Positions 37,889 through 45,887 of a DNA stretch of 64,000 bases are shown here, one piece after another. This stretch comes from a virus. Location: IMG/VR virus record IMGVR_UViG_3300045119_000370, positions 53,743 to 117,742 of that record. One strand, 5' to 3'. Both the position numbers and the translations under genes were made by a program. The stretch's first letter is position 1. The number at the start of each line of letters is the position of its first letter. The notes beneath the pieces are model-generated. The model ran no database searches. It saw nothing but the letters and a program-made list of their open reading frames with translations, and was not told the DNA's origin.

Positions 37889-39744
37889 AGCTGTCGTTCC
37901 TCCATATATTCGTCGACGACTTCAAGAGTTTCGCCGGCAAGCACCAGCTGCCGTTCGACGCCTTTCGGCCGGGCTTGCACTTCGTTGGCGGCAACAACAA
38001 GGTCGAGCCACGGCTCGGTGCCAACGGTGCCGGCAAGAGTGCACTGATGGTCGACGCGATTACGTGGTGCCTGTTCGGCCGCACGCCGAGTGCGCTACGT
38101 AACCCCGACATCAAGCCATGGCAGAAGGGTGGCAAGACCAGTGTGGCGCTGCTCGTCGACATCGACGGCGAGCGCATGACGTTCATGCGCACGGCATCGC
38201 CTAACGCGTTCACGGTCGATGGCAAGGCGGCTTCCGACGAAGCGTTCGCGGAGTTGACCGGCCTCAACTATGACCTGTTCTGCAACACCATCGTGCTCGG
38301 TCAGGGTCAGCCGCTGTTCTTCGACCTGCCACCGCGTGGCAAGATGCAGCTGTTCGTCGACGTGCTGCAACTCGACAAGTGGGACGCCCGCTCGGAGTCC
38401 GCCAACACCCGGGTCCGTGAGATCGAGCGCGAGCACGCACAAGCCGATGGTGAACTGATGGGGCTGGCCGGGCAGCGCCGGCAGACCGACGACCTCTTGA
38501 AGACCGCGACCATGCAGGCGGCCGAGTGGGACGCGCTCCAGAAGAAGTGGCTGGTCGAGGCCGAGACTGGTCTCGTCGAGGCGACCAAGCGTCACGCCAG
38601 TGTCAAGGCCAAGGCGGATAAGGCCGACCTCGCCGCCGAAAGCGCCGGCCTCGATCTGAAGCACCTTCGCGAGGAGATCGACAAACACAATCTGGTCATC
38701 GCCAACACCCGCGCCGAGATGGCCAAGCTGCAAGAGCGACGGCGCGGTCTGGACGCGGCCGCCAGCCAACTGGAAAAGGAACTGACTGCGTTCGGTGACA
38801 CTGACACCTGTCCGATCTGTGGCGAGACGATTCGTGAGGGTTCGAAGATCGACAAGCACAAACGGGAAATGAGGAAGCGCATCGACAAAATCGACGACGA
38901 CATCGACGCCATCGATCTGGCCCCGTTCGAGAAGAAGATTGCCACTGCGCATACCGCCAAGGAGAAGCTGCGCGCCGATCTGGAAAAGCGCGAGCAGCGT
39001 ATGCATGCCGCCGAGGCCGAGCAGAAGCTGTACGCGCCGATGGTTGCCGCCGAGGCCGCCCGTATCACCACCTGCGAGCGCGACATCGCCCGCTTGACGC
39101 GGGAGACCAACCCACATCAGGAGCAGGTCAGCAAGCTGACCCGCGAGCGCACCAAGCTGATCGACCGCGACAAGGAACTGCGCGAGGAGTTGGAGCTTCT
39201 CGCCCGCGCCATCGAGCGCAACAAGTTCTGGGTGAAGGGCTTCAAGGACATCCGGCTCTTGGTAATCGAGGAGGTGTTGCAGGAACTCGAACTGACGTGT
39301 AACGCCATGCTCGCCGAGGTCGGCCTCGTCGATTGGCGGATCAGCTACGCCATCGAGCGCGAGACCAAGGCCGGGACCACCTCGCGCGGACTTAATGTCA
39401 GCATCCTTTCCCCGAAGTCACGCGATGCGGTAAAATGGGAATCGTGGTCGGGGGGCGAAGGTCAGCGCCTGCGAATGGTTGGTGCATTGGCACTGTCCGA
39501 GGTGCTCCTCGACCATGCCGGCATCCAGCCCGACTTCGAAGTCCTTGACGAGCCGACCCGACATCTGTCGGCGGAAGGCGTGCGTGACCTGTGTGATTTT
39601 CTGGCAGTGCGCGCAGAGCAGTTAGAACGGCGCACGATGTACATCGACCATATGGCAGTTGAAAGTGCGCAGTTCGCCTCGACTACAACAATTGAAAAAG
39701 ATGCTGACGGATCGCATATTCTCCGCACGGCCCGGTCAGCCTAG
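37885..39744 (+). CDS. SbcC/gp46-like ATPase
   Basis: A 619-residue protein with Walker A GANGAGKS (45-52) in an N-terminal ABC half. Long coiled-coil arms flank a zinc hook CPIC near residue 311, and a C-terminal half holds the signature SWSGGEGQRLRM and Walker B EVLDEPTRHLS. The arms are short compared with bacterial SbcC, as in T4 gp46. It forms the ATPase half of the end-processing nuclease with the SbcD-like protein at 36252. The sequence Q-(P)LFFDLPPRG is a Q-loop-like segment. Confidence 0.88.
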   Translation: MKLSFLHIFVDDFKSFAGKHQLPFDAFRPGLHFVGGNNKVEPRLGANGAGKSALMVDAITWCLFGRTPSALRNPDIKPWQKGGKTSVALLVDIDGERMTFMRTASPNAFTVDGKAASDEAFAELTGLNYDLFCNTIVLGQGQPLFFDLPPRGKMQLFVDVLQLDKWDARSESANTRVREIEREHAQADGELMGLAGQRRQTDDLLKTATMQAAEWDALQKKWLVEAETGLVEATKRHASVKAKADKADLAAESAGLDLKHLREEIDKHNLVIANTRAEMAKLQERRRGLDAAASQLEKELTAFGDTDTCPICGETIREGSKIDKHKREMRKRIDKIDDDIDAIDLAPFEKKIATAHTAKEKLRADLEKREQRMHAAEAEQKLYAPMVAAEAARITTCERDIARLTRETNPHQEQVSKLTRERTKLIDRDKELREELELLARAIERNKFWVKGFKDIRLLVIEEVLQELELTCNAMLAEVGLVDWRISYAIERETKAGTTSRGLNVSILSPKSRDAVKWESWSGGEGQRLRMVGALALSEVLLDHAGIQPDFEVLDEPTRHLSAEGVRDLCDFLAVRAEQLERRTMYIDHMAVESAQFASTTTIEKDADGSHILRTARSA

Positions 39745-39973
39745 TTGGTTCGCCACCTTTGCGGCGACCGCGATAGCGGTGACACTTGGCCTTGTTATCT
39801 GGGCGTTGATTCAGACGTATGTCGGGGATCGCGGCGTCCCGATCCCGCGACCACGACCAGATCACGTGTCGTCGATCCAGCCGTTGAAACTGAGAGTCAA
39901 GACGATCCCGATTGGTCCCGACCCGTTGGCCGAGCCTGATCCGCTCAAGCCGTTTAGTGGGGGTAAGCCATGA
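39701..39973 (+). CDS. Small membrane protein with Pro-rich tail (90 aa)
   Basis: The protein starts MLTDRIFSARPGQPSWFATF. Residues 16-40 are a single transmembrane helix (FATFAATAIAVTLGLVIWAL), followed by a Pro/Asp-rich tail (IPRPRPDHVSSI; DPLAEPDPLKPF). It overlaps sbcC by 44 bp and the methyltransferase by 4 bp. A single helix with a Pro-rich outer part is like some spanin or accessory lysis proteins, but the position argues against it. Function is unknown. Confidence 0.65.
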   Translation: MLTDRIFSARPGQPSWFATFAATAIAVTLGLVIWALIQTYVGDRGVPIPRPRPDHVSSIQPLKLRVKTIPIGPDPLAEPDPLKPFSGGKP

Positions 39974-41133
39974 GCACAGTCACGATCCACCATGGCGATT
40001 GCCACAAGGTGCTGGCCCGGCTCGCCGACAACAGCGTGCACTGTGTGGTCACCAGCCCGCCTTACTACGGCGTCCGCGATTATCAGGTGACGCCGAGCAC
40101 GTGGTCGGACGGTTGGACCGGTGCACTTGGTCTCGAACCGACTATCGAGATGTACGTCGACCACATGGTGCAGGTCTTCCGCGAGGTCCGCCGCGTCCTC
40201 AGAAAGGACGGCACACTGTGGCTCAACATGGGCGACGGTTACGTCAGTGCACCGCCCGGCAACAAGGGCAAGTACAATCCCGAGACCGACCGGGACGGGG
40301 CTTATAGCCGGCGTGGCAATCGCCAGCTGGGCCACGGCGAGGACATGGACGCGATCTACATCAAGAGCAAGCAGTCAGGTCTCAAGCAAAAAGACCTGAT
40401 CGGCATGCCATGGCGCTTAGCCCTCGCCTTGCAGAAAGACGGCTGGTACCTCAGACAGGACATCGTCTGGCAGAAGCCCAACCCGCTGCCCGAGAGCGCC
40501 ACCGACCGGTGCACCCGGGCGCACGAGTATCTGTTCATGCTGTCGAAGGCGTCGCGCTACTACTACGACGCCGAGGCCATCGCCGAGCCAGTCATGCCGA
40601 CACAGGTGGTCCGCATCACCGCCGGCAACGGCGACACCGAGCGCAGCCTGCCCAATTACGCGCGCAGCAAGCCACTGCATGGTGACGGCTTCGTCAACAC
40701 GTTTGTGCCCGAGCCACCCAAGCAGGCATACGCTTCGAACTCGCCGCGTACTGATCGCTGGGGCAGGCTGCTGCCGACAATCGAGCAGGCAAACGGTTCG
40801 CAGGCATGGGAAGGCTGGACGCGCAACAAGCGCAGTGTCTGGACGATCCCGGTGCAGCCGTTCCCCGGCTCGCACTTTGCAGTGTTCCCGCCGGCATTGG
40901 TTCGGCCCGCCATTCTTGCCGGCTGTCCACAGCGTGGCATCGTCCTCGATCCGTTCGCCGGTTCAGGTACGGTCGCCGCCGAAGCCAGCCTCTTGGATCG
41001 CGACTCGATCCTGATCGAACTCAGCCCGGAGTATGTCGACATGATCACTGGACGGCTTGCCCAGCTGGGCTTCCTCGCGCCCAAGATCGAGATGGTCAGG
41101 GGTTCAGTGCCGAGATTACGACTTGCCATTTGA
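39970..41133 (+). CDS. DNA methyltransferase, beta-class amino-methyltransferase
   Basis: A 387-residue protein with motif IV TSPPYYG (28-34) near the N-terminus and motif I DPFAGSGT (327-334) near the C-terminus, the beta-class order. TSPPY is usual for N4-cytosine enzymes, although N6-adenine methylation is possible. Phages use such enzymes to protect their DNA from host restriction. No restriction endonuclease gene accompanies it. A long middle segment (residues 90-300) may hold the target recognition domain. Two hairpins follow. Confidence 0.85.
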   Translation: MSTVTIHHGDCHKVLARLADNSVHCVVTSPPYYGVRDYQVTPSTWSDGWTGALGLEPTIEMYVDHMVQVFREVRRVLRKDGTLWLNMGDGYVSAPPGNKGKYNPETDRDGAYSRRGNRQLGHGEDMDAIYIKSKQSGLKQKDLIGMPWRLALALQKDGWYLRQDIVWQKPNPLPESATDRCTRAHEYLFMLSKASRYYYDAEAIAEPVMPTQVVRITAGNGDTERSLPNYARSKPLHGDGFVNTFVPEPPKQAYASNSPRTDRWGRLLPTIEQANGSQAWEGWTRNKRSVWTIPVQPFPGSHFAVFPPALVRPAILAGCPQRGIVLDPFAGSGTVAAEASLLDRDSILIELSPEYVDMITGRLAQLGFLAPKIEMVRGSVPRLRLAI

Positions 41134-41155
41134 TCAAATCATGATACACAAACAA

Positions 41156-41250
41156 AGTCGCGCCAGTCCGCCGCACCGAACGAGCGCGACTGAGTGGAAG
41201 GGTGAGGCCCGACAGCGTACAGTATCGCGTAAGGGCGCGCTGTCGGCCTC
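41156..41250 (+). terminator. Two strong hairpins after the methyltransferase
   Basis: AGTCGCGC/GCGCGACT (41156-41191) and GAGGCCCGACAGCG/CGCTGTCGGCCTC (41204-41250, one bulge) stand in tandem. The second is followed by GCTCTCTCCC, so it may be a weak terminator or an mRNA-stabilising structure. Confidence 0.5.
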
Positions 41251-41276
41251 GCTCTCTCCCTAAAGGACCAAGATCA

Positions 41277-41510
41277 ATGGTCGCTCCCAATAATGAAGCC
41301 AAAGCACGGGAACTGGGCGGCGAGCGGTTGGTGCGTTTCTTCGATCTGGTCCAGCAGGAGCAGCGCAAGCGGTGGAACGTCCCGCCATGGCGCGAGCAGA
41401 AGCTCATCGACGCCGATCTGGTTAACTGGAAAGACGTCAGCCGCGCACTGGAACTCTTGGAAGAGAGCACTGCCCGTTGGCCATGGCGACGACATGACCG
41501 ACCTCGCTAA
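41277..41510 (+). CDS. Hypothetical charged protein (77 aa)
   Basis: The protein starts MVAPNNEAKARELGGERLVR at 41277, after AAAGGACCAAGATCA. It is helical and Trp/Arg-rich (WNVPPWREQKLIDADLVNWK). It overlaps the next gene by 17 bp. No family is recognised. Confidence 0.65.
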   Translation: MVAPNNEAKARELGGERLVRFFDLVQQEQRKRWNVPPWREQKLIDADLVNWKDVSRALELLEESTARWPWRRHDRPR

Positions 41511-41694
41511 GATCAAGGACGTCACGCTGACCGTCGACCCCGACGGCGAACTCTTGGCTCACCGCACTGATTGCCCGATGGTCCAGCTGCATCGCATGCA
41601 GGGTCGTTACATTGCAACACTGTTCGGCATGGAGGTGCCGCTCAAGCCGGACACCAAAGATGTCAGGTTGCACGAATGCCTCACGAAACCATGA
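41494..41694 (+). CDS. Hypothetical protein (66 aa)
   Basis: The protein starts MTDLAKIKDVTLTVDPDGEL. A Cys/His pattern (AHRTDCPMVQLH ... VRLHEC) could bind metal. It is coupled by ATGA to the zinc-ribbon gene. Function is unknown. Confidence 0.6.
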   Translation: MTDLAKIKDVTLTVDPDGELLAHRTDCPMVQLHRMQGRYIATLFGMEVPLKPDTKDVRLHECLTKP

Positions 41695-41942
41695 ACTGCC
41701 CGAAGTGTGGTACCGAGTGCATGCGTGAAGACGTCGACATCGGTGTCGGCATCCTCTACGGCCCATGGGGTTGTCCCGGTTGTGGCTGGTCGGAAGACAG
41801 CGAGTATGACCTGACCATTCAGAACCCGGTCGACGCCAAGGGCGGCGCAATCGATCAGTATGGCGGCTATCACCCACCCGGTTCGAGTATGGCCCTCGCC
41901 TACCGCTTGGCCGAGGCGCAGAAGGTGGACGAGGACAAATGA
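41691..41942 (+). CDS. Zinc-ribbon protein (83 aa)
   Basis: The protein starts MNCPKCGTECMREDVDIGVG. CPKC and CPGC (CxxC...CxxC) define a zinc ribbon, and the C-terminal part is Gly/Tyr-rich (GAIDQYGGYHPPGSS). It is coupled by ATGA on both sides. No function is known to me. Confidence 0.7.
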   Translation: MNCPKCGTECMREDVDIGVGILYGPWGCPGCGWSEDSEYDLTIQNPVDAKGGAIDQYGGYHPPGSSMALAYRLAEAQKVDEDK

Positions 41943-42376
41943 AGATCGACGAGACACTGGCGTTCTTCCGCTCAGTCATCAAGTCCGGCGAGACATGGAC
42001 AGACACGTGCGAGATCGCTTTCCGCGAGGCCCTCTCCGATGTGGAAGGATTGCGCCAGCTGCTCAAGCAGTGTCAGAACGACCGTGCACAGGACCAGCAG
42101 CGCCTGTTCAATTATGAAGGGCTGCTCAAGCCCAAGCCGATGCACACTGCCCCGCGCGACGGCACCATCATCGTCATCATCACCACGACCGGCGTGATCA
42201 GTGGCAGCTACAACAAGGGTCACGGCTGGGTCGAAAACCAAGAGGGCAAGGAGTATTGGGGACCGGAGTGGATATGCTACGATTCCGCCGTCTCACTCGA
42301 AATCGAGGAAACCCCGGAAGGCGAGTACTGCCCGGAAGCACTCGGCTGGTTGCCAATGATCGGAGACCCGGCATGA
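41939..42376 (+). CDS. Hypothetical protein with APRDGT motif (145 aa)
   Basis: The protein starts MKIDETLAFFRSVIKSGETW. The N-terminal 60 residues are helical. The C-terminal half (MHTAPRDGTIIVIITTTGVI) resembles a small beta domain with the A-P-x-D-G-T motif known from DUF551-like phage proteins. It is coupled by ATGA to the hydroxylase-like gene. Function is unknown. Confidence 0.65.
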   Translation: MKIDETLAFFRSVIKSGETWTDTCEIAFREALSDVEGLRQLLKQCQNDRAQDQQRLFNYEGLLKPKPMHTAPRDGTIIVIITTTGVISGSYNKGHGWVENQEGKEYWGPEWICYDSAVSLEIEETPEGEYCPEALGWLPMIGDPA

Positions 42377-42978
42377 CCACACTCGAAGAGGCCGCGTTCG
42401 TCATCATACCCGATTGGATCACGCCGGCCGAGATCAATTCCATCCGGGTCGAGTGTGCCGGGATCGATTGGTGGATAAGCAGTCACGCCATACTGGCCTT
42501 GCGCGGCTACGACGCCAACGATCCACTCTATTCCGCCGACCCGGAAGAGATGGACCCGGAGTGGCAGGCGTTGAACCCCGACCGCATGGGAGCCACCCTC
42601 ACCGACACCAAAGCCTACGGAGCGTTCCCGGTCACTCGCACTGTCGTCGACCGCATCCCCGGCGACAAGGATCGCGTCCGCTTCATGGGGCTGAGCAAGG
42701 GCGAGAGGATCATCCCGCACACCGATCCGCTCAAGGCCGGCTTAGCCGACGGCGAACTGATCCGCTTGCACATCCCGATTGACACCAACGACACTGTCCT
42801 GTTCCACTCGGAGGACCAGACCATCCATTTCCCCGAGGCCGCCTTGTGTTACTTCGACATGCGCAAGACACACAGTGTCGAGAACGAGGGCACCTTGCGT
42901 CTGCATCTGGTGGTCGACGTCGAAGCCAACCAAGCACTGCGTGATCTCTTGACCGCGAACATCAAGGACACCCCATGA
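42373..42978 (+). CDS. Aspartyl/asparaginyl beta-hydroxylase-like dioxygenase (201 aa)
   Basis: The protein has the Fe(II)/2-oxoglutarate oxygenase facial motif, FMGLSKGERIIPHTD with H116 and D118, and a distal H167 in KTHSVENEGTLRLHLVVDV with R176 for 2-oxoglutarate. The H-S-V-x-N string is typical of AspH-type enzymes. The family hydroxylates Asp or Asn side chains in proteins or small molecules. In a phage it could modify a virion or host protein. The neighbouring gene carries the ribonucleotide reductase tail domain, so free amino acid or nucleotide chemistry is also conceivable. Confidence 0.75.
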   Translation: MTTLEEAAFVIIPDWITPAEINSIRVECAGIDWWISSHAILALRGYDANDPLYSADPEEMDPEWQALNPDRMGATLTDTKAYGAFPVTRTVVDRIPGDKDRVRFMGLSKGERIIPHTDPLKAGLADGELIRLHIPIDTNDTVLFHSEDQTIHFPEAALCYFDMRKTHSVENEGTLRLHLVVDVEANQALRDLLTANIKDTP

Positions 42979-43541
42979 GCTACTCGAACGCCGATCTCAA
43001 AGCCGGCCTGATCCAACCTCAGACATTGGAGAACGGCGCGGTCGTTCACCCCGGTCTCCAGATCGGCGAGATGACACTGAGAGAGCATCAGGACTATCTC
43101 AAGTGGATGAAGATGCAGCGACCACTGACCAGAGGCGAGGCCATCCTCGCCGGCCATCGCCCGAAGGAAGTCTACGAGTGGTTCGGCCCGCTCGACGTTC
43201 AACGCGATCAAGTCATCCCGCCGGCACAGAGCAGAGAGACCGTGGTGCATCTGAGCATGGCCAAGCTCGATGCATACGTGGACACGCCCAAGACAATCGA
43301 GCACCAACGTTTCATCGCCCCGCCACCGCAGCCGAATGCCGCCCCAACCCCGACCACCGTCGCCATGGAGGGCTTCCGCCAACTCAATGAGGCCGTCCCC
43401 ACCACACAGGAGCAGTTCGTCGAGAGCAAGGCGCGCGGCTATACCGGCGACGCCTGTCCCGACTGCGGCAGCTTCACCATGCTCAACAACGGCACGTGTC
43501 TGGTCTGCGACAACTGCGGCCGCACGACAGGGTGTTCATGA
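42975..43541 (+). CDS. Detached class II ribonucleotide reductase C-terminal domain (NrdJ tail)
   Basis: A 188-residue protein. Residues 1-145 are a helical and Pro-rich region without RNR signatures. The end, KARGYTGDACPDCGSFTM and then NNGTCLVCDNCGRTTGCS, matches the zinc and redox tail at the C-terminus of B12-dependent RNR (NrdJ), with C161, C164, C175, C178, C181 and C187. No catalytic NrdJ lies in the window. Split NrdJa/NrdJb enzymes are known in bacteria, so this may be a phage NrdJb-like partner of a reductase encoded elsewhere or by the host. Confidence 0.7.
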   Translation: MSYSNADLKAGLIQPQTLENGAVVHPGLQIGEMTLREHQDYLKWMKMQRPLTRGEAILAGHRPKEVYEWFGPLDVQRDQVIPPAQSRETVVHLSMAKLDAYVDTPKTIEHQRFIAPPPQPNAAPTPTTVAMEGFRQLNEAVPTTQEQFVESKARGYTGDACPDCGSFTMLNNGTCLVCDNCGRTTGCS

Positions 43542-43690
43542 CCGCGCACGACGTGATGCTGATCGCTGTCGGCGCGACTATCGGCAGCTTTCTCGGCAGC
43601 ATCACTGGTCACGCCATAAGTGCGTGGTGGAAACGGTTGGCGCGTCAGCGTTTGGTGCGTCGGCGAAATAAGTATTTGACAGGCCGGTAA
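43538..43690 (+). CDS. Small membrane protein (50 aa)
   Basis: The protein starts MTAHDVMLIAVGATIGSFLG. Residues 6-28 form a Gly-rich transmembrane helix and the tail is very basic (WWKRLARQRLVRRRNKYLTG). It is coupled by ATGA to the NrdJ-tail gene. It is probably an inner-membrane protein with a cytoplasmic basic tail. The promoter for the packaging genes starts within its coding end. Confidence 0.65.
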   Translation: MTAHDVMLIAVGATIGSFLGSITGHAISAWWKRLARQRLVRRRNKYLTGR

Positions 43691-43705
43691 GATTTAATAA
43701 ATAAT
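43676..43705 (+). promoter_or_regulatory. Sigma70-like promoter before the packaging genes
   Basis: A perfect -35 TTGACA (43676-43681) and a -10 AATAAT (43700-43705) are 18 bp apart. The expected start of transcription is 1-2 bases before the ATG at 43714, so the first mRNA would be nearly leaderless. It lacks the early 17-bp motif. Confidence 0.5.
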
Positions 43706-43713
43706 CGGTGATC

Positions 43714-44205
43714 ATGGTAGAGCGCCTTCTCCTCGAACCGCCGCCGCCCAAGCGAAAACGCGGCCGCCCACCCGGTGGCAATAAGGGCCGCCCGTTTGGC
43801 GCACGCAACAAGTCGAGCAAGGCTGAGCGGCAAGCCGCCGCCAAGACCGGTGCCCTGCCCCATCAGATACTGCTCAAGATCGCGCGCATGATGCCGGGCG
43901 ACAAATACGGCGAATACGAGGTCGAGTTCGAGGACATCATCGAAGCCGCCAAGGCGGCCGCGCAGTTCTACGCCCCGAAGTTCGCCAGTATCACGATCAA
44001 GCCGGCCGACCGCCCGCCCGTCAATGTGCAACTCGATCCGCGTCCGCTGGCCAATCTCGCCCCGGACGATCTGCTCAAGATACTCGACGCCCTGATCAAG
44101 GCGAGCACGCAAGGGATCATCGACGCCGAATCCACCCCGGTGATCAATCCCGACGCCGACATCGAAGATATCGATCCTTCCCTCTACGAACGCACACTCC
44201 AGTAA
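43714..44205 (+). CDS. Putative small terminase subunit (163 aa)
   Basis: The protein starts MVERLLLEPPPPKRKRGRPP. The N-terminus has an AT-hook-like stretch (KRKRGRPPGGNKGRPFGAR), followed by helices (AAAKTGALPHQILLKIARMM) and the block AAQFYAPKFASI seen in phage terminase small-subunit-like proteins. Position supports the call, because the large terminase gene starts 2 kb downstream. It would recognise phage DNA for packaging. A different DNA-binding head-assembly protein remains possible. Confidence 0.6.
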   Translation: MVERLLLEPPPPKRKRGRPPGGNKGRPFGARNKSSKAERQAAAKTGALPHQILLKIARMMPGDKYGEYEVEFEDIIEAAKAAAQFYAPKFASITIKPADRPPVNVQLDPRPLANLAPDDLLKILDALIKASTQGIIDAESTPVINPDADIEDIDPSLYERTLQ

Positions 44206-44248
44206 ACGGCTAATTCCGGGGCGGGGGCGCTAACCGGAGAATAGTGAT

Positions 44249-44773
44249 ATGCCGTATTTGTACGCCACCGCATTCGCGTTGTTCGTACTGAGCACCCCGG
44301 CACATGCCGGCGACATCAACTACTGCCGGCCTTACGCCGCGCAGTTAACTCAGACGTTCATAAACTATGTGTGGAAGCGGGCCTACACTGCCTGCCTCAA
44401 TGTCGAGGGTGAAGACCCGATCCCACCGAATAACTGGTTGACCGCTTGGAACATCGTCGCACCGGAATCCGATCTGAAAACGGTCGCGCTCACGTCGAAG
44501 ACTTCGCTCGACATCAGTAAGATCGGCAACGTGCCGGCGTCCGACGCACCCAAGGGTAAGAAGGTCAAGACCGATCCGGTCGAGGTGGCGGCAATTGATC
44601 CCGCACCTGATCCGGTAGACCCACCACCGACCAAATCCAAGAAGCGCGTCAGGACGGCGTTAGCCGATCCGACGCCGCAATCATCCGGTGGCGCGCCACA
44701 AGCACTGTGCACCAGTCATAAAATGCGCACAGTTTACACTGCTAATGGCAAAAGTTGGAACTGCCGTAAATGA
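44249..44773 (+). CDS. Secreted Pro-rich protein with signal peptide (174 aa)
   Basis: Residues 1-20 (MPYLYATAFALFVLSTPAHA) are a clear Sec signal peptide with an AHA cleavage site. The mature protein has a short Cys-containing domain, a Pro/Lys linker (PAPDPVDPPPTKSKKRVRTA) and a Cys-containing end (LCTSHKMRTVYTANGKSWNC). It would be in the periplasm. The next gene encodes a 28-residue membrane peptide through an ATGA overlap. A role in lysis, superinfection exclusion or envelope modification is possible. Confidence 0.75.
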   Translation: MPYLYATAFALFVLSTPAHAGDINYCRPYAAQLTQTFINYVWKRAYTACLNVEGEDPIPPNNWLTAWNIVAPESDLKTVALTSKTSLDISKIGNVPASDAPKGKKVKTDPVEVAAIDPAPDPVDPPPTKSKKRVRTALADPTPQSSGGAPQALCTSHKMRTVYTANGKSWNCRK

Positions 44774-44856
44774 TCAGAGAACTGTTCGCTGCGGTGTGTC
44801 TGATCGCACTGGTTTACGGTCTCTACAAACTCTTTGATATGGTGCCGGCCCAATGA
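44770..44856 (+). CDS. Membrane peptide (28 aa)
   Basis: The reading frame encodes MIRELFAAVCLIALVYGLYK plus eight residues. It is almost entirely one transmembrane helix. It is coupled by ATGA to the secreted protein gene and to the gene at 44853, which argues that it is translated. It may assemble with the secreted protein or act as a small holin-like or envelope peptide. Confidence 0.55.
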   Translation: MIRELFAAVCLIALVYGLYKLFDMVPAQ

Positions 44857-45119
44857 GCGATAGCGAAGTAACCGTCAGAGACGTGCAGCATCAGGGCTTG
44901 TCTCTGGCAGCGGTCGGCCTCGACGAGGGCGAACTCGCCGACGCGGTCAAGCGGACATTGCTCATCAACTACGCGGCACAGTTTCTGTGCCGCCACTACG
45001 GCCCCAAGGACGGTTGCCATTGTCGCGGCAACGAGGCACACTGTCATGCTCACATATTGTGGGAGGACGAGGCCCGTGTCGTGGTCACGGGTTTCGAGCG
45101 GATCGGAGCGATCAAATGA
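44853..45119 (+). CDS. Cys/His-rich protein (88 aa)
   Basis: The protein starts MSDSEVTVRDVQHQGLSLAA. The middle holds CRHYGPKDGCHCRGNEAHCHAH-type Cys and His residues, with four Cys and several His, very likely binding zinc. It is coupled by ATGA on both sides. Function is unknown. Confidence 0.65.
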   Translation: MSDSEVTVRDVQHQGLSLAAVGLDEGELADAVKRTLLINYAAQFLCRHYGPKDGCHCRGNEAHCHAHILWEDEARVVVTGFERIGAIK

Positions 45120-45277
45120 GCGATAGGATCAAGGACGCAGTTAAACAGATCAACCGCGAGATCGATCTCCAGACAGGTCCACCGTCCATGTCTCAGAATG
45201 AAGCGTTGGAGATACTGGAGCAGGTTGCCTCTGACGTCGAGGCGAAGATCGACGCACTGAAAGATGAAATGAAATGA
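45116..45277 (+). CDS. Hypothetical small helical protein (53 aa)
   Basis: The protein starts MSDRIKDAVKQINREIDLQT and is helical and acidic. It is coupled by ATGA to both neighbours. Longer in-frame starts are inside the Cys-rich gene. No family is recognised. Confidence 0.6.
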   Translation: MSDRIKDAVKQINREIDLQTGPPSMSQNEALEILEQVASDVEAKIDALKDEMK

Positions 45278-45501
45278 AAAAGAAGAAGCTCAAGCGTCAG
45301 GCAGAGGCGTTGTCGCGTACTATGGGTATCAGTATTGAAGCCGCCCGTGAGTTAGTACTCTCGATCAGGAATCCGACACCGGACGGATTCGTGGAGTGGA
45401 GCCTGCCGCTCACTGAAGAGATCATTGCGGCACTGGACCGGAGCAAGAATCCAGACGAGCCTATAAGCTCAGCAAGAAGCACGGCACCGAGACGTGGCTG
45501 A
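45274..45501 (+). CDS. Hypothetical protein (75 aa)
   Basis: The protein starts MKKKKLKRQAEALSRTMGIS. The first 30 residues are a basic helix-loop-helix-like segment (SIEAARELVLSIRNPTPDGF). A related-looking string, VLEVSIMEAREMLKALG, occurs in the next gene (45516), perhaps a shared short helical motif. Function is unknown. Confidence 0.6.
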   Translation: MKKKKLKRQAEALSRTMGISIEAARELVLSIRNPTPDGFVEWSLPLTEEIIAALDRSKNPDEPISSARSTAPRRG

Positions 45502-45515
45502 GCGCAAGAGTGGCG

Positions 45516-45887
45516 ATGAGCCGTAAGGAGATCAAACGGCGCTGGCGTGATCGGCATCCCGAGAACGGTCGCGAATATAGTAGGCGCTGGCGTGCCGAGC
45601 ATCCTGATTACTGGAAGGCGTGGGCCAAGGCGTATCGCCAAGCCAATCCCGGCATCATGGCCGAGAAGGCGCGCCGCTACCGTGCCACTCACCGTGAAGC
45701 GATCAAGGTGGCACGAGTGTTGGAGGTCAGTATAATGGAAGCCCGCGAGATGCTGAAGGCACTGGGGGAGCGCAATGGACCACGAGATACCGTTCACCAG
45801 CGAGGAGTGGTGGAAGCTCAAGCTGAAGACGCGCGAGCGCTGGTGGAAGGAGACCGACTACAGCAAGCGCCCACAGGACGCCAGTGA
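45516..45887 (+). CDS. Basic repeat protein resembling an HNH-nuclease-associated region
   Basis: The protein starts MSRKEIKRRWRDRHPENGRE. Repeats rich in Arg, Trp and Tyr (RRWRAEHPDYWKAWAKAYRQ; ARRYRATHREAIKVAR) resemble the DNA-contacting N-terminal region found in some phage HNH nucleases, but no HNH core follows. The last 113 bp overlap the gene at 45775 in another frame, so its C-terminus is doubtful. The ATG at 45516 is preferred to a GTG 6 bp upstream. Confidence 0.5.
   Translation: MSRKEIKRRWRDRHPENGREYSRRWRAEHPDYWKAWAKAYRQANPGIMAEKARRYRATHREAIKVARVLEVSIMEAREMLKALGERNGPRDTVHQRGVVEAQAEDARALVEGDRLQQAPTGRQ

Noticed and set aside
39701-39973. Spanin assignment for the single-span Pro-rich protein
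   Set aside because: It lies between sbcC and a methyltransferase gene, far from the endolysin, and no partner lipoprotein is seen.
45516-45887. Active HNH homing endonuclease
   Set aside because: Only the basic repeat region is present. No His-Asn-His core or zinc Cys follows before the frame runs into an overlapping gene.
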